64,000 nucleotides of DNA from Micrococcales bacterium (GTDB lineage: Bacteria > Actinomycetota > Actinomycetes > S36-B12 > UBA10799). Numbering within the stretch: the first letter of the stretch is position 1; each line of letters starts with the position of its first letter. The stretch spans positions 474,714 through 538,713 of the forward strand of contig JADJCR010000002.1 in assembly GCA_016703125.1 (NCBI GenBank). Direction: 5' to 3'. A model generated the notes under the pieces. The model did no database searches and had not been told where the DNA came from. It was given only the letters and a program-made list of their open reading frames with translations. The position numbers and the translations under genes are program-made. Shown piece by piece: positions 52,785 through 62,117 of this stretch.

Positions 52785-53843
52785 GTGAAGCCCTCGGTGC
52801 TGCTCGTGTCCAATCATCCAGATGACGCCGGCTCCCCAGGGCATCTTGACGGCCTCCGCTGTCTTGTGGCCTCAGGGGAGTTGGGCGGAGTGGAGGTCGT
52901 CCACGCGGCGGCCCGCCCGGGGGAATCTCAGATGTCCGTCAACGAGCGGGTCGTCCGCGAGATCTCGGCATCCCGGTGCGAGAACGTCCTAGTGCTGTCC
53001 ATGAAGTCGCGGGTCACGGACATGGAGGGCGTGAGTGGAGCGTTGGCAGGGCGACGGCTCCTCTACTGGGAAGGCGACCCCTGGGGCAGAGGGAAGCGCG
53101 CTCCTGAGGAGATGAAGGCTTGGTTGTCGATGGCGGACACTGTGTTCAGCGTGGGTGGTCATCCTCAAGTGGAACTGCTGAACCGGGCCGGCGCCGCACG
53201 TGTGGTAGGGATCATGCACACCTACGACCACGTCCTCTTCTCCGCCGCTGAGAAGGGCGAGACCCCGCGCCGGACAACTTGCGACGTCGTGTTCCTGGGC
53301 TCGAACCTCACGCGAGTACCTCTGATCTCGGGCTTACCCGGATCGTGGCAGAGATTCGATCTCGTGGCTGGCCTGCGCAGGGACCACGGTCCCCGGTTCC
53401 TGCTGGGTGGCGCAGGGTGGCCTCGCCGATGGTCAGTCGGCAGGGTTCCGTTCGGCGCGCAGGCGGCCTTCCTCCGCCGCGCGGAGGTCGTGGCCAACTG
53501 GGATCATTTCCCCGGTACTCATGCCTACACCAGTGACAGGCTGGCAGTCGCGATGATCAGCGGACGGGTCCAGGTTTCCACGAGGCATCCCGAGATGGAC
53601 TGGTTGCCCGGTCGCGAAGCCGGCTTGGTTCTGGTGGCCAGCCCGTCTGAAGTACGTCGGGCGGTGCGTTCCGTGCTCGATGCAGGAGATGCGCCGGAAC
53701 TGGGCCGGTATGCGCATTCATGGGCCAAGGGGCGGGTGAGTCACCGGGAGGCCGTGAGGTTCATGCTGTCGACTGTCTGGGACCATGTGGAACCACCACC
53801 TGCTGATCCGTGGGCCAGGATTCCGCAGGTGCATCATGCCTAG
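52785..53843 (+). CDS. Glycosyltransferase-like protein (CgeB-type)
   Basis: 352 residues. Two-lobe GT-B look: LLYWEGDPWG and FSVGGHPQVELLNRAGA in the first half, CDVVFLGSNLTRVPLI in the middle, and a C-lobe with NWDHFPGTHAYTSDRLAVAM, which resembles the CgeB/Glyco_trans_1_2 group where the nucleotide-sugar is bound. Assignment is moderate. The GTG at 52785 is preferred; an earlier GTG at 52770 adds MGGGC only. The final eight bases overlap the next gene. Confidence 0.65.
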   Translation: MKPSVLLVSNHPDDAGSPGHLDGLRCLVASGELGGVEVVHAAARPGESQMSVNERVVREISASRCENVLVLSMKSRVTDMEGVSGALAGRRLLYWEGDPWGRGKRAPEEMKAWLSMADTVFSVGGHPQVELLNRAGAARVVGIMHTYDHVLFSAAEKGETPRRTTCDVVFLGSNLTRVPLISGLPGSWQRFDLVAGLRRDHGPRFLLGGAGWPRRWSVGRVPFGAQAAFLRRAEVVANWDHFPGTHAYTSDRLAVAMISGRVQVSTRHPEMDWLPGREAGLVLVASPSEVRRAVRSVLDAGDAPELGRYAHSWAKGRVSHREAVRFMLSTVWDHVEPPPADPWARIPQVHHA

Positions 53844-54612
53844 AAATGTCGTCGTTCTGATGGGCCGGCTGGGGAATCAACTCTTCCAGTACAGTTTCGG
53901 CGTCTGGCTGCATCAGCAGACAGGACTTCCAACGGCATTCGATTGTTCGTTCGTGGGGAGGTCCGGACTCTGTGGTCCGGATGCCCTGCGACGTGCCATG
54001 TGGGAAGCGCGTGTTCGTGGCTCCCCGCGCATGCCAGTGCTCCGAGGTCGACTCGATCCGTTGGCGCGGCTCCTGAGGGCTGTACGCGGGCCCTCCCGAC
54101 TGATCGTGGATCTGAGCGCTGAGGGCGAGTTGTCAGCTTCGCAACTGCGAGCAGCTTGGTATCTCGGGTACTGGCAACGCTGCGAATATGCGATGAGCGC
54201 CCGGCGACAGTTGCAGGGGATCTTCGGCCTCTCGGACACGACCAGGGACCCAGTGATCCGCGTGCACATACGCCGCGGCGACTACGTGGCCTTGGCCCAG
54301 ACCGCGGAGACCTCTTGGTATCAGCGGGCCGTGGCACGGGCGCTGGAATCACGTCCCGGTCCGGTGGAGGTGATCAGTGATGATCCGGAATGGTGCGGGT
54401 CCGTTCTGCGACTTCCGGTGCCCTTCGAGGTGCGTACATATGGGTCTGTGCTCGCCGACTTCGACGCGTTGGCTCGGGCCGATGTGCTGGTCGCAACGGG
54501 CAGTACCTACTCGTGGTGGGCAGCGTTCCTCGGCAGACCCCACGTGGTTCACGGACACCAGGTGCTACCGCCGACGCTGTGGTCGGCTACGGAGGGGGTC
54601 CTTGTCGTATGA
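53836..54612 (+). CDS. Alpha-1,2-fucosyltransferase (GT11)
   Basis: 258 residues. The three GT11 motifs are present: MGRLGNQLFQYSFG (residues 9-22), VHIRRGDYV (about 143-151) and STYSWWAAFLG (about 232). It transfers fucose from GDP-fucose in alpha-1,2 linkage to a hexose or HexNAc. The pathway enzymes for GDP-fucose (gmd, GDP-fucose synthase) lie 5-9 kb downstream, so the exopolysaccharide very likely carries fucose. The ATG at 53836 overlaps the previous stop. Last gene of the plus-strand operon. Confidence 0.9.
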   Translation: MPRNVVVLMGRLGNQLFQYSFGVWLHQQTGLPTAFDCSFVGRSGLCGPDALRRAMWEARVRGSPRMPVLRGRLDPLARLLRAVRGPSRLIVDLSAEGELSASQLRAAWYLGYWQRCEYAMSARRQLQGIFGLSDTTRDPVIRVHIRRGDYVALAQTAETSWYQRAVARALESRPGPVEVISDDPEWCGSVLRLPVPFEVRTYGSVLADFDALARADVLVATGSTYSWWAAFLGRPHVVHGHQVLPPTLWSATEGVLVV

Positions 54613-54655
54613 GGGCCATAGGCATCTGCGTGCGCGGCTTCCACGGAACCGCTTG

Positions 54656-56074
54656 TCAGCGACGCAGGTGCTGGAGAACTGGGAGGTGTCGCCTTGCGGC
54701 GTACGTCGCCAGAAGGAACACCCCCACGCACGTTGCGCTGGCAGCGATGACGATCCATGAGTCCGCGTCTGCCCAGGCCAGCCAGCACGAAGCACAGTCA
54801 CCGGAACTGAAGCCAGCAACGCGACCGTCAGCCAGCGGGCGGCGGTGCTGATTTCGAGCAGCCTGTGACGGTATGCAGCGTGAACACTCGCCAGGAGGAA
54901 GAGCCAGGACGCAGCGAGGCTGCCTGCCGCCAACCATCGCCAATCCGCAGTGACCACCAGACCAACGGTGGCGACGGCCATCACGCTGATACTCGATGCC
55001 TGACCCCACCACAGGACTCTGAAGCGCCCGGCCGCTTCGGAGGCTGTGGTCAGCAGAGTGGCAATGGCTGTGACGGCAGCAGCTAGCCACAACCACACCG
55101 CCATATGCGAGGCCACGACCCACTGATCCCCGAGGAGGATGAGTACACCTGCGTGTATCGCGGGAGCCAAGCCGAGGGATGCCGGGATGACCAGCCAGAG
55201 CCCCCTGACAGCAATTCGGTCCATGCGGGCGTGGATCCGGCGAGCCATCCGCCTTCCTGAAGTGCGGAAAGGCCGCCGTGGACCACGCCCGGACAGCCGT
55301 TTCAACCGGTACCTGAGTGAGCGCGACAGCGCGGTTCCACGCCCCTAGGACGTCGGGACCCGCCACCCGGCTGAGAACCCACAAGGGCACAGTGAACGTG
55401 AAGTAGGAGACGACCGAGGTGCCCGAAGAGTTGACGGCGAATCGGAGATCGGGAACGGAATCCGCTCGGGGTACAGCGGGTAGCCGAGTGCCGGCGAGAC
55501 GCCAGGCCAGTAGCAGGCCCAGGAATACCGGTGTCGAGACTGGAAGCACAGCAAGCGTCCACGGCTCTTTCAGGATGACGGTAACCGCGGCTCCTGCGGC
55601 TACCCCGAGGAGCCCGGCCGTCAGTGAGGCGAGGGTGAGTGTGCGCATTCGACCTAGCCGCCGAACGACTCCGGAGAGGACGCCTGCATAGGCAGCAGCC
55701 ACGATGCTGAGACTCATCACCCTGATCAGGAGGGTGGCCTGCGCGTTCCCCCAGAGTGCAGCGAGCCAAGGTGCGCTGATGGCAACGATCGCCGCCAGGC
55801 TGGCGGCCGCGAAGAGGGCCAGCCCGAGGATCTGACGGTCGGCGGCTGTCGAATCATCTGGACGCCGCGCAGTCGATTTGGCGAAGCCGTTAACCGTGAG
55901 CAGCGACCCCAGCGCCACAGTCGCACTGGCCGCAGCGTAGGCCCCGAACTCGGACGGTGCGAACAGGCGACTGGTGATCGCCGTGTATCCCAGCTGTGTC
56001 AGCAAGAGCACGACCTGCACGATCAGCAGGCCGGAGGCCTGCCGGGCGACGCTACGCACCAGATGGTCAGACAT
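54656..56074 (-). CDS. Polysaccharide flippase (Wzx/MATE-like; two compensating frameshifts)
   Basis: 472 codons as sequenced. The first 270 residues have seven or so helices and the Wzx-like start VRSVARQASGLLIVQVVLLL. From near 55250 to 54790 the natural frame is shifted: the helical protein continues in another frame (LWLVIPASLGLAPAIHAGVL, AVWLWLAAAVTAIATLL), and the last 40 residues return to the first frame (WIVIAASATCVGVFLLATYA). Two indels compensate, so the frame stays open but about 150 residues read wrongly. Translocates the lipid-linked repeat unit. Its ATG overlaps the upstream glycosyltransferase end. Confidence 0.78.
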   Translation of the reverse strand: MSDHLVRSVARQASGLLIVQVVLLLTQLGYTAITSRLFAPSEFGAYAAASATVALGSLLTVNGFAKSTARRPDDSTAADRQILGLALFAAASLAAIVAISAPWLAALWGNAQATLLIRVMSLSIVAAAYAGVLSGVVRRLGRMRTLTLASLTAGLLGVAAGAAVTVILKEPWTLAVLPVSTPVFLGLLLAWRLAGTRLPAVPRADSVPDLRFAVNSSGTSVVSYFTFTVPLWVLSRVAGPDVLGAWNRAVALTQVPVETAVRAWSTAAFPHFRKADGSPDPRPHGPNCCQGALAGHPGIPRLGSRDTRRCTHPPRGSVGRGLAYGGVVVASCCRHSHCHSADHSLRSGRALQSPVVGSGIEYQRDGRRHRWSGGHCGLAMVGGRQPRCVLALPPGECSRCIPSQAARNQHRRPLADGRVAGFSSGDCASCWLAWADADSWIVIAASATCVGVFLLATYAARRHLPVLQHLRR

Positions 56075-57226
56075 GGGCCCTGGTACCTTGCCGTGGGCGG
56101 CGTGGCCGGCGACTCCAAGCGTCCACTCCCGCCACGAAGGACCTCACCATACGGTCCATTGGGCAGTCGGAGGCCTTATCGAGACAGGCACCGACCATCG
56201 CCGAACGCCGGCCCTCGTCCCCCAGCAGCGTGACGAGGGCCTCGCCGAACTGGCGGGCTGTGGCGGCACCATCGAGCCAGCCGGAGTCACGGCCAGGTGA
56301 CAGATACTCGGCCTCCGGACCGTGGAGCCTCCCCATTCGCGTGACGATAGGGACGCCGCTCACCAGGAGTCCACGACCACCAGCCCCAACTGGCTCGGAA
56401 CGGCCAGCAGGCGTGCGGATTTCAGGGCGAGGGCCTTCGCGGGGCCGTCCACGCGGCCCAGCACCCGAACCGGCAGTCCGGCGTTCTGCATCGCCCGCAG
56501 CCTGGACTCGTCGTTGCCGGACCCGGCTACCAGAAGGCGGAATCGCCGTTCTTGCCGGTGGGCTGCACGGGCCGATGCAACGAGGTAGTCCACGTCCTTC
56601 AGGCCGTCCACTCCTCCCAGGAACAGGGCGCAGTAACGGGCATCGACGTCGTGCTCGGCCTGGAACCGAGCCAGTTCCGCCTCCGTGGTCGCATTGAGGT
56701 CACGAACCAGGGCGTCGGTGTCGATCGTGTTGTGGACAACAGTGACGCGATCGACCGGGTAGCCGTGGCCGATCACGTCAGCCGCCCCCGAAGGTGTGTA
56801 GGCGAAGAACCAGTCGCTCTGCCGCGTCACCCACTGCTTGAAGTTCGCGGCCGCAGCGCTCTGGGTCGAGGAGTACGACCGGCCGTGACCCCACAGAGCT
56901 ACAGCAGGTCCTCCCCACCGGCGGCGCAGCAGCGGCATGTAGCCGTCCAGGTTCTTGATCGCCTGCTCCAGCACAAGATAGTCCGCTCTGGTGGCACCGA
57001 CGTCGCGCAGAGGGCGATACCGCAAACGCCCACGGGTCCGCGATTCGAGCAGGTCGCGGGCGAGCAGAGCGGAGAAGCCGGTGTCTCCGTCGCCGCGGGC
57101 ACTGTCCGTCCTGCCCACGACGACCACGAGTTCCACGTCCCGGGTGGCCAACTCCTCTGCGGTGCGACTGTAGAAGGCGGTTCGATAGCGCGGGACGTAG
57201 GGCTGCACGACCACGAGCCGTTTCAT
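56067..57226 (-). pseudogene. Glycosyltransferase (GT-B; one frameshift)
   Basis: MKRLVVVQPYVPRYRTAFYS at the ATG at 57226, then LALWGHGRS-type acceptor region, VHNTIDTDAL and a C-lobe VAGSGNDESRLRAMQNAGL, VLGRVDGPAKALALKSARLL. The frame ends at a stop after VVVDSW near 56367, where one base is missing (GACTCCTGGTGAGC reads on in the next frame as SLVSGVPIVTRMG and GRDSGWLDGA to 56067). After repair it is about 387 residues, a GT4-type enzyme. In the minus-strand operon gmd to flippase. Confidence 0.8.
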
Positions 57227-58545
57227 ACCGGCGTCGTCCGGTCCGGTGGGTGTGCCTGGTTCCCTGCCAGCGCCACCCCGACAACCACCCAGGACCAACT
57301 GGGCCAGTAGTAGAACATCCCGTAGCCGAGCAGGCCACACAGGAAGATCGCCAGCGGGTCCAGCCGATCTGAACGCAACAGTGTGGAGGCAACAGTGATC
57401 GCGACCACGACGACGACCCCCGCCAGGCCCAGCATGACGCTCACATCCACGAACATGTTGTGCGCTGAGTTGTATGGGTTCATCACACCGTCGCCGGGCC
57501 ACTTCACGGGATTGACGCGCAGCACTCCCCCGAACAACCAGTGGTCCGGATCTCTCGGTGCGACAAGGCGGGTCCGCCACATCTCGAGGCGCCAGTCAAG
57601 GCTGTTCGACGAGGTGGCGGCATCTGCCAGGCCCCGCTCGGAAGCGGGCTCGCCCGCCCTCGGTAGCAGGTGCAGACCCGTCAGGGGCGCGAGGTTCGCG
57701 ACCACCAGATACGCAAGAGGCGCGACGAGGCCGATCCAACTCTGTCGGGGGGCACCGCGTCGGTAGAACCGCGCGAACATCAGGGCGGTCACGATCGTGA
57801 AAGCCAACCACACGCTGCGGTGTTGTGAGAGAACCACCGAAACGCCGAGGAAGGTGGCCAGCAGCGCCTGTGTCCGACCGGCGGCCATGTCGGTGAGGAC
57901 GAGTGCGAAGGCGAGCACGATGAGAAGGGCGAGGCTGGCGTGAACCGTGCGCATCGCGTAGAAGTCGCCGTATCGGGAGGTCTCGGTATCGATGATGCCC
58001 AGTGCCTTGCCCAAGATCGCGAGGTCCTGAATCACCGCCACCAGCAGACCGAGGGTGGTCAGTATCCAACGCCATACGAGCCACCGGCGCGGACCGAAGG
58101 TGAGGCCGAAGAGCAGGAACGCGGCTGACAGCAGCCACGGGCTCCACCCCGCCCAGAAGTTCAGGCCGAAGCTTGTCCCGCCGTCGAGCACCCAAATCGA
58201 CAAGCCGAGCGTGCACATCGCTGCGAACGTGAGGGCGAGTGCTAGTCGCCATCTGTCACCGAGACGCAGCAGTCCGCCGCCTAAGGCACACCCCACCAAC
58301 CCAACGAAGGAGACGAGGTCTCTCGTCCACGACGGTTGAATGCTCGATGCGAGGCTCCAGGGTGAGATCGCAGAGAGCAGGGTGAGGATCAGTACGACGT
58401 CGATCCCTGACAACCTGGGACGGGGTTCGGTGTCGCGTCCGGCGGGAACGATGGCCCGCACTGAGGATTCCGACACGCGATCCAGACTAGTGCGGATGGC
58501 CTCCCCGGTTGATGGTTCGCCGAACCGATCCGATCGCAAAGTCAC
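57223..58545 (-). CDS. O-antigen/exopolysaccharide polymerase or ligase (Wzy/WaaL type)
   Basis: 440 residues, ten to twelve helices, and a large extracytoplasmic loop between helices 9 and 10 with SNSLDWRLEMWRTRLVAP and a conserved NPYNSAHNMFVDV, the O-antigen ligase/polymerase (PF04932) pattern including the key His. It polymerises or ligates the repeat unit outside the membrane. GTG at 58545 overlaps the previous stop (GTGA), so the extra upstream frame is not used; the stop overlaps the next ATG by 4 bp. Confidence 0.85.
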   Translation of the reverse strand: MTLRSDRFGEPSTGEAIRTSLDRVSESSVRAIVPAGRDTEPRPRLSGIDVVLILTLLSAISPWSLASSIQPSWTRDLVSFVGLVGCALGGGLLRLGDRWRLALALTFAAMCTLGLSIWVLDGGTSFGLNFWAGWSPWLLSAAFLLFGLTFGPRRWLVWRWILTTLGLLVAVIQDLAILGKALGIIDTETSRYGDFYAMRTVHASLALLIVLAFALVLTDMAAGRTQALLATFLGVSVVLSQHRSVWLAFTIVTALMFARFYRRGAPRQSWIGLVAPLAYLVVANLAPLTGLHLLPRAGEPASERGLADAATSSNSLDWRLEMWRTRLVAPRDPDHWLFGGVLRVNPVKWPGDGVMNPYNSAHNMFVDVSVMLGLAGVVVVVAITVASTLLRSDRLDPLAIFLCGLLGYGMFYYWPSWSWVVVGVALAGNQAHPPDRTTPV

Positions 58546-59786
58546 GGCACCCCGACGTCCGCAGCCCGTCGAAGGGACTCGACCAGGCGAGCTTGGGTGG
58601 CGTGACACGAGAATCGGCGTTCCAGCACCTCGGCATCTGCTGGCGAACTTGCACGGGACAGGTGCTCGGCCAACCCGTCAGCGATCCCGGTGGGATCATT
58701 GACCACCGTCGTGAGTGACGACTTCCGGAGTTCGCGGATGCTGGCCTGCTCGGGTGGACCGACTGCCAGAACGGGCCGGCCGGACAGGAGGTATTCGGGG
58801 ACTTTGCCCGAGACGGACAAGCGCGTGTACGACAGAGTCGCTGGATCAGCCGCCTCCACGAAGAGTAGGGCGCAGGCGGATCCGAGTTCTGTGGGAACTG
58901 CCCGCGGGCTCAGGGAGCCGGCATGTTGGATCTGCGAACAACGTCGGGCCAGGTCCGCGGCCTGTTGGGTCTCCTTGGGGTTCACGAACAGTCGTACCCG
59001 CCAGCCCGCAGGCAGGTGCTGCGCAACCTTCAGGATCACTTCGGAGCGCTGGTTGGCCAGTCCTCCCACATAGAGAAGAACGCGGTCCGCAACTGGTTCC
59101 TGCTCACGCATGCACTGGATGTCCGCTGAAGTGACGCAGTTGCCGACCACATCACATTCCCGGCCGTAGCGCCGCGTGTATTCCTCTGCCATCTGGGAGC
59201 CCACGGTGAGTATTCGGGGGGAGCGGTCCAGCAGATCGTGCAGGGTACGACGCACCTTGTTTCGGACCGTGCCCGACATCATGGCGCCCGCATGTGCAGT
59301 GGACGGCCAGTCATCCAGGAAGTGAGGGACAACGGGGATGTCGAGTCTGCAAGATATCTCCACACACAGGCGTGATACGCGAGCCCCCCAGACCGGGCTG
59401 TGGATGACCTCCGGGGCGAAGTCGGTCACCTGCGCGATGAGGGATCTCGACAAGGTGGCCGGGCTGAGATCGCGCAAGGCGCGCAGGATCGCGCGACCAC
59501 CGAGATCCCTACTCGGTCTGTGGCCGCCAGATGAGGAGCGCGGGCGGCCAGCGGACGACCTAAGCAGCGCGGCGCCGCCCTCCATCGTCCGGGTCATCGG
59601 CCCGCGGGCGTCGAGAACTGCCGGGGACTCGCTGGCGGGTCGGAGGCACAACTGCAGGAGCCTGTCGTCCGGCCAGGGTCCGAAGGCACGCGAGAGCGTT
59701 ATTGCCGCGCTGTTCGCGTCTCCCAGTTCGGTGAAGCCGACGAACAGCACGCGTGGATAGGCTTCAGTTCCGATCGAGGGCGGCAA
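58542..59786 (-). CDS. Glycosyltransferase (GT-B)
   Basis: 414 residues if the TTG at 59786 is used (GGAG ribosome-binding site 7 bp before, overlapping the gmd end); a GTG at 59750 gives 402. The N-lobe starts PRVLFVGFTELGDANSAAIT. A middle VVPHFLDDWPS, VGSQMAEEYTRRYG and a C-lobe with VLLYVGGLANQRSEV and the SVSGKVPEYLLSGRPVLAV donor-site block mark it as a GT4-like enzyme. Sugar unknown. Confidence 0.83.
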   Translation of the reverse strand: MPPSIGTEAYPRVLFVGFTELGDANSAAITLSRAFGPWPDDRLLQLCLRPASESPAVLDARGPMTRTMEGGAALLRSSAGRPRSSSGGHRPSRDLGGRAILRALRDLSPATLSRSLIAQVTDFAPEVIHSPVWGARVSRLCVEISCRLDIPVVPHFLDDWPSTAHAGAMMSGTVRNKVRRTLHDLLDRSPRILTVGSQMAEEYTRRYGRECDVVGNCVTSADIQCMREQEPVADRVLLYVGGLANQRSEVILKVAQHLPAGWRVRLFVNPKETQQAADLARRCSQIQHAGSLSPRAVPTELGSACALLFVEAADPATLSYTRLSVSGKVPEYLLSGRPVLAVGPPEQASIRELRKSSLTTVVNDPTGIADGLAEHLSRASSPADAEVLERRFSCHATQARLVESLRRAADVGVP

Positions 59787-60744
59787 GGTCCGACTCCACC
59801 ATCAACCGCGCCAACTCGGGAACGAAGGTCCGTGCTGTCCAGCCGAGTCCGTCGTGCGCTTTGGTCGGATCCCCGACAAGTTCGTCCACCTCCGTCGGCC
59901 GCAGGTACCGCTCATCGAGTCGGACGTGCCTCTCCCAGTCCAAGCCCAGGTGCCCGAACGCGAACCCCAGGAAGTCCCGGACGGAGTAGGACGTCCCAGT
60001 GGCGATGACGTAGTCGCCGGGATCATCCGCCTGCAGCATCAGCCACATCGCCTCCACGTACTCCTTGGCGTACCCCCAGTCCCGCTTGGCATCGAGGTTG
60101 CCCAGGTACAGGTGCTCTTGAAGTCCGGCCGCGATCCGGGCCGCGGCCATCGAGATCTTGCGGCTGACGAAGGTCTCACCCCGCCGCGGAGATTCGTGGT
60201 TGAACAAGATGCCGTTGACTGCGAAGATCCCGTAGGCCTCCCGGTAGTTCCGAGCCATCCAGTAGGCGTACACCTTGGCCGCGGCATACGGGCTGCGCGG
60301 TCTCAGGGGGCTGGTCTCCGACTGTGGCGGAGAGGTGCTGCCGAACATCTCCGAACTGCTCGCCTGGTAGAAGCGAGCCGGGATCTCCGTGGCTCGCAGC
60401 GCTTCCAGGATCCGTATCGTCCCCAAGCCGGTGACGTCTCCGGTGTACTCGGGCTCGTCGAAAGACACACGCACATGAGACTGAGCCGCGAGGTGGTAGA
60501 CCTCGTCCGGTGCCACTTTCTCGAGCAGTGTGGTCAGGCGCGAAGAGTCGGTGAGGTCGCCGTAGTGCAGGAACAACCGGGCGCTGGGATCATGTGGGTC
60601 TTGGTACAGGTGGTCGATCCTGTGCGTGTTGAAAGTCGAGGCGCGCCGGATCAGCCCGTGCACGGCGTACCCCCTGGCGAGCAGCAACTCGGCCAGGTAC
60701 GACCCGTCCTGGCCAGTGATCCCGGTGATGAACGCCGTCTTCAT
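59764..60744 (-). CDS. gmd: GDP-mannose 4,6-dehydratase
   Basis: First step of GDP-L-fucose synthesis. 326 residues. FITGITGQDGSYLAELLL (residues 5-22) for NADP, QASSSEMFG with Thr/Ser, and Y-x3-K in SPYAAAKVYAY (about 156-160). RRGETFVSRKI and LGNLDAKRDWGYAKEYV are Gmd-specific. The ATG at 60744. First gene of a five-gene minus-strand operon (gmd, glycosyltransferase, polymerase, glycosyltransferase, flippase). Confidence 0.96.
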   Translation of the reverse strand: MKTAFITGITGQDGSYLAELLLARGYAVHGLIRRASTFNTHRIDHLYQDPHDPSARLFLHYGDLTDSSRLTTLLEKVAPDEVYHLAAQSHVRVSFDEPEYTGDVTGLGTIRILEALRATEIPARFYQASSSEMFGSTSPPQSETSPLRPRSPYAAAKVYAYWMARNYREAYGIFAVNGILFNHESPRRGETFVSRKISMAAARIAAGLQEHLYLGNLDAKRDWGYAKEYVEAMWLMLQADDPGDYVIATGTSYSVRDFLGFAFGHLGLDWERHVRLDERYLRPTEVDELVGDPTKAHDGLGWTARTFVPELARLMVESDLAALDRN

Positions 60745-60955
60745 TGCGGCCACGTTATCGTCAGTCCTTGAGCGGCGTAGTGATGAAGGGGGCGCTGAGA
60801 GGACACGGGTCTGATCATGGGCTAGAACGCTGGGCGGGCTCCCGACCAGGTGGCGGTGATTCTTCGCGCGCGGGGCGCTCGTCAGGGCTGACATGATCTT
60901 TGCTTCAGCGTGCCACAGCGTGGGGGGCGCGACGACGACGTGAAGGGGGTCAGGG

Positions 60956-62104
60956 GTGAACGGAATCTCGTTTCATCGCTGGCTTCCGGCCTTCCTCATC
61001 GGTGCGGGGGTGGTAACCGCGGGCTTGCTGTTGATCCCGTCGCGCACGCTCGACGGTCGGTTCCCTTGGTACAGAGCGCAGAGCGGGGACGCCGGACGCT
61101 ACCTCCTCATGGTGGATGGATTCTCGCAGCCGTATCCATGGGGCGGACGGTGGTTGGTCCCCCAGATCGCCTCTCTGTTGCCGTGGGATTCAGTGGTGGC
61201 CCTGTGGCTCGCAAATGTTGCCTTCATCGGCGTCTTCGCCGTGCTGGTGTCGGCGGCGGCGCTCGCTTTCACCAGTCGGATCACACCGGTGGCGCTCGCT
61301 TGGGCATTCGCGGGCGGCGGGGTGGGTCTCATGCTGCTCTTCCAGAATCCGTATCTGATTGATGCAGCCGCGCTCGCGTCGATTGCGGTCATAGGTTGCC
61401 TCCACCTGCGAGGGACGACAGTCTCCGCATGGTGGCTGGGACTCTTCATACCTGTGTCGTGCACCGTTCGGGAGTCGTGCGCGGTCTTCCTCCTGCTTCT
61501 GGCGGTGGACCGGCGATGGGGGATTCTCGCGGTATCGACGCTGATCTCTGGCGCTGCCGTGCTCTACGGATTCCAACTCGCCGACGCAGGGGGGAGCATC
61601 CCGCCCACCGGCGGCGTGGGGATGCTCTTCAAGGCCTACTCGGGTCTGGGCGCGCTCTGGATCCTGATGCTGGCGACCGTGTGGTTTCCAGGGGGGTCTT
61701 CGCGCCCCATCGCCGAGCGGAGGTTCATGACCTACGGGGTTGCGTGTGCCGGACTGGCCCTGATCGGCATCGGCACAGCAACCGACACCACCCGGATGGT
61801 CGCATTCCTGCTCCCTGTCGGCGTGCCTCTGGCGGCCGTCCTTCTGACGGGACTGACGACGCGGCGGGCGATTGGCCTTTCGCTCGCGACTGTGCCTGCC
61901 ATGCTCTTCGTCGTCCCCACGCGACTCACCTGGGCGAGGGTCCCTCCGGGGATGGAGGAACTCGAGGATTGGTACATGACGAACTGGATGGTGATACTTC
62001 CGACGCTGGCGTTGGCGGCGGCCGCTGCACTGGTGGCAGTCGTCCTTGCTCGTCCTCAGCGGTTCAAGCATCCGCAAGTCCAGGATTTGCAGAAGGCCGA
62101 CTGA
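60956..62104 (+). CDS. Polytopic membrane protein of the polysaccharide locus, unknown function
   Basis: 382 residues with about ten helices. An extracytoplasmic loop after helix 1 contains RFPWYRAQSGDAGRYLLMV; CTVRESCAVFLLLL lies in the middle. No glycosyltransferase C motif is seen, but the WYR...GD loop after the first helix resembles lipid-linked glycosyltransferases of the ArnT/GT-C kind, so GT-C is possible. GTG start at 60956. Followed 14 bp later by the GDP-fucose synthase start. Confidence 0.6.
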   Translation: MNGISFHRWLPAFLIGAGVVTAGLLLIPSRTLDGRFPWYRAQSGDAGRYLLMVDGFSQPYPWGGRWLVPQIASLLPWDSVVALWLANVAFIGVFAVLVSAAALAFTSRITPVALAWAFAGGGVGLMLLFQNPYLIDAAALASIAVIGCLHLRGTTVSAWWLGLFIPVSCTVRESCAVFLLLLAVDRRWGILAVSTLISGAAVLYGFQLADAGGSIPPTGGVGMLFKAYSGLGALWILMLATVWFPGGSSRPIAERRFMTYGVACAGLALIGIGTATDTTRMVAFLLPVGVPLAAVLLTGLTTRRAIGLSLATVPAMLFVVPTRLTWARVPPGMEELEDWYMTNWMVILPTLALAAAAALVAVVLARPQRFKHPQVQDLQKAD

Positions 62105-62117
62105 GTATCGTCAGACC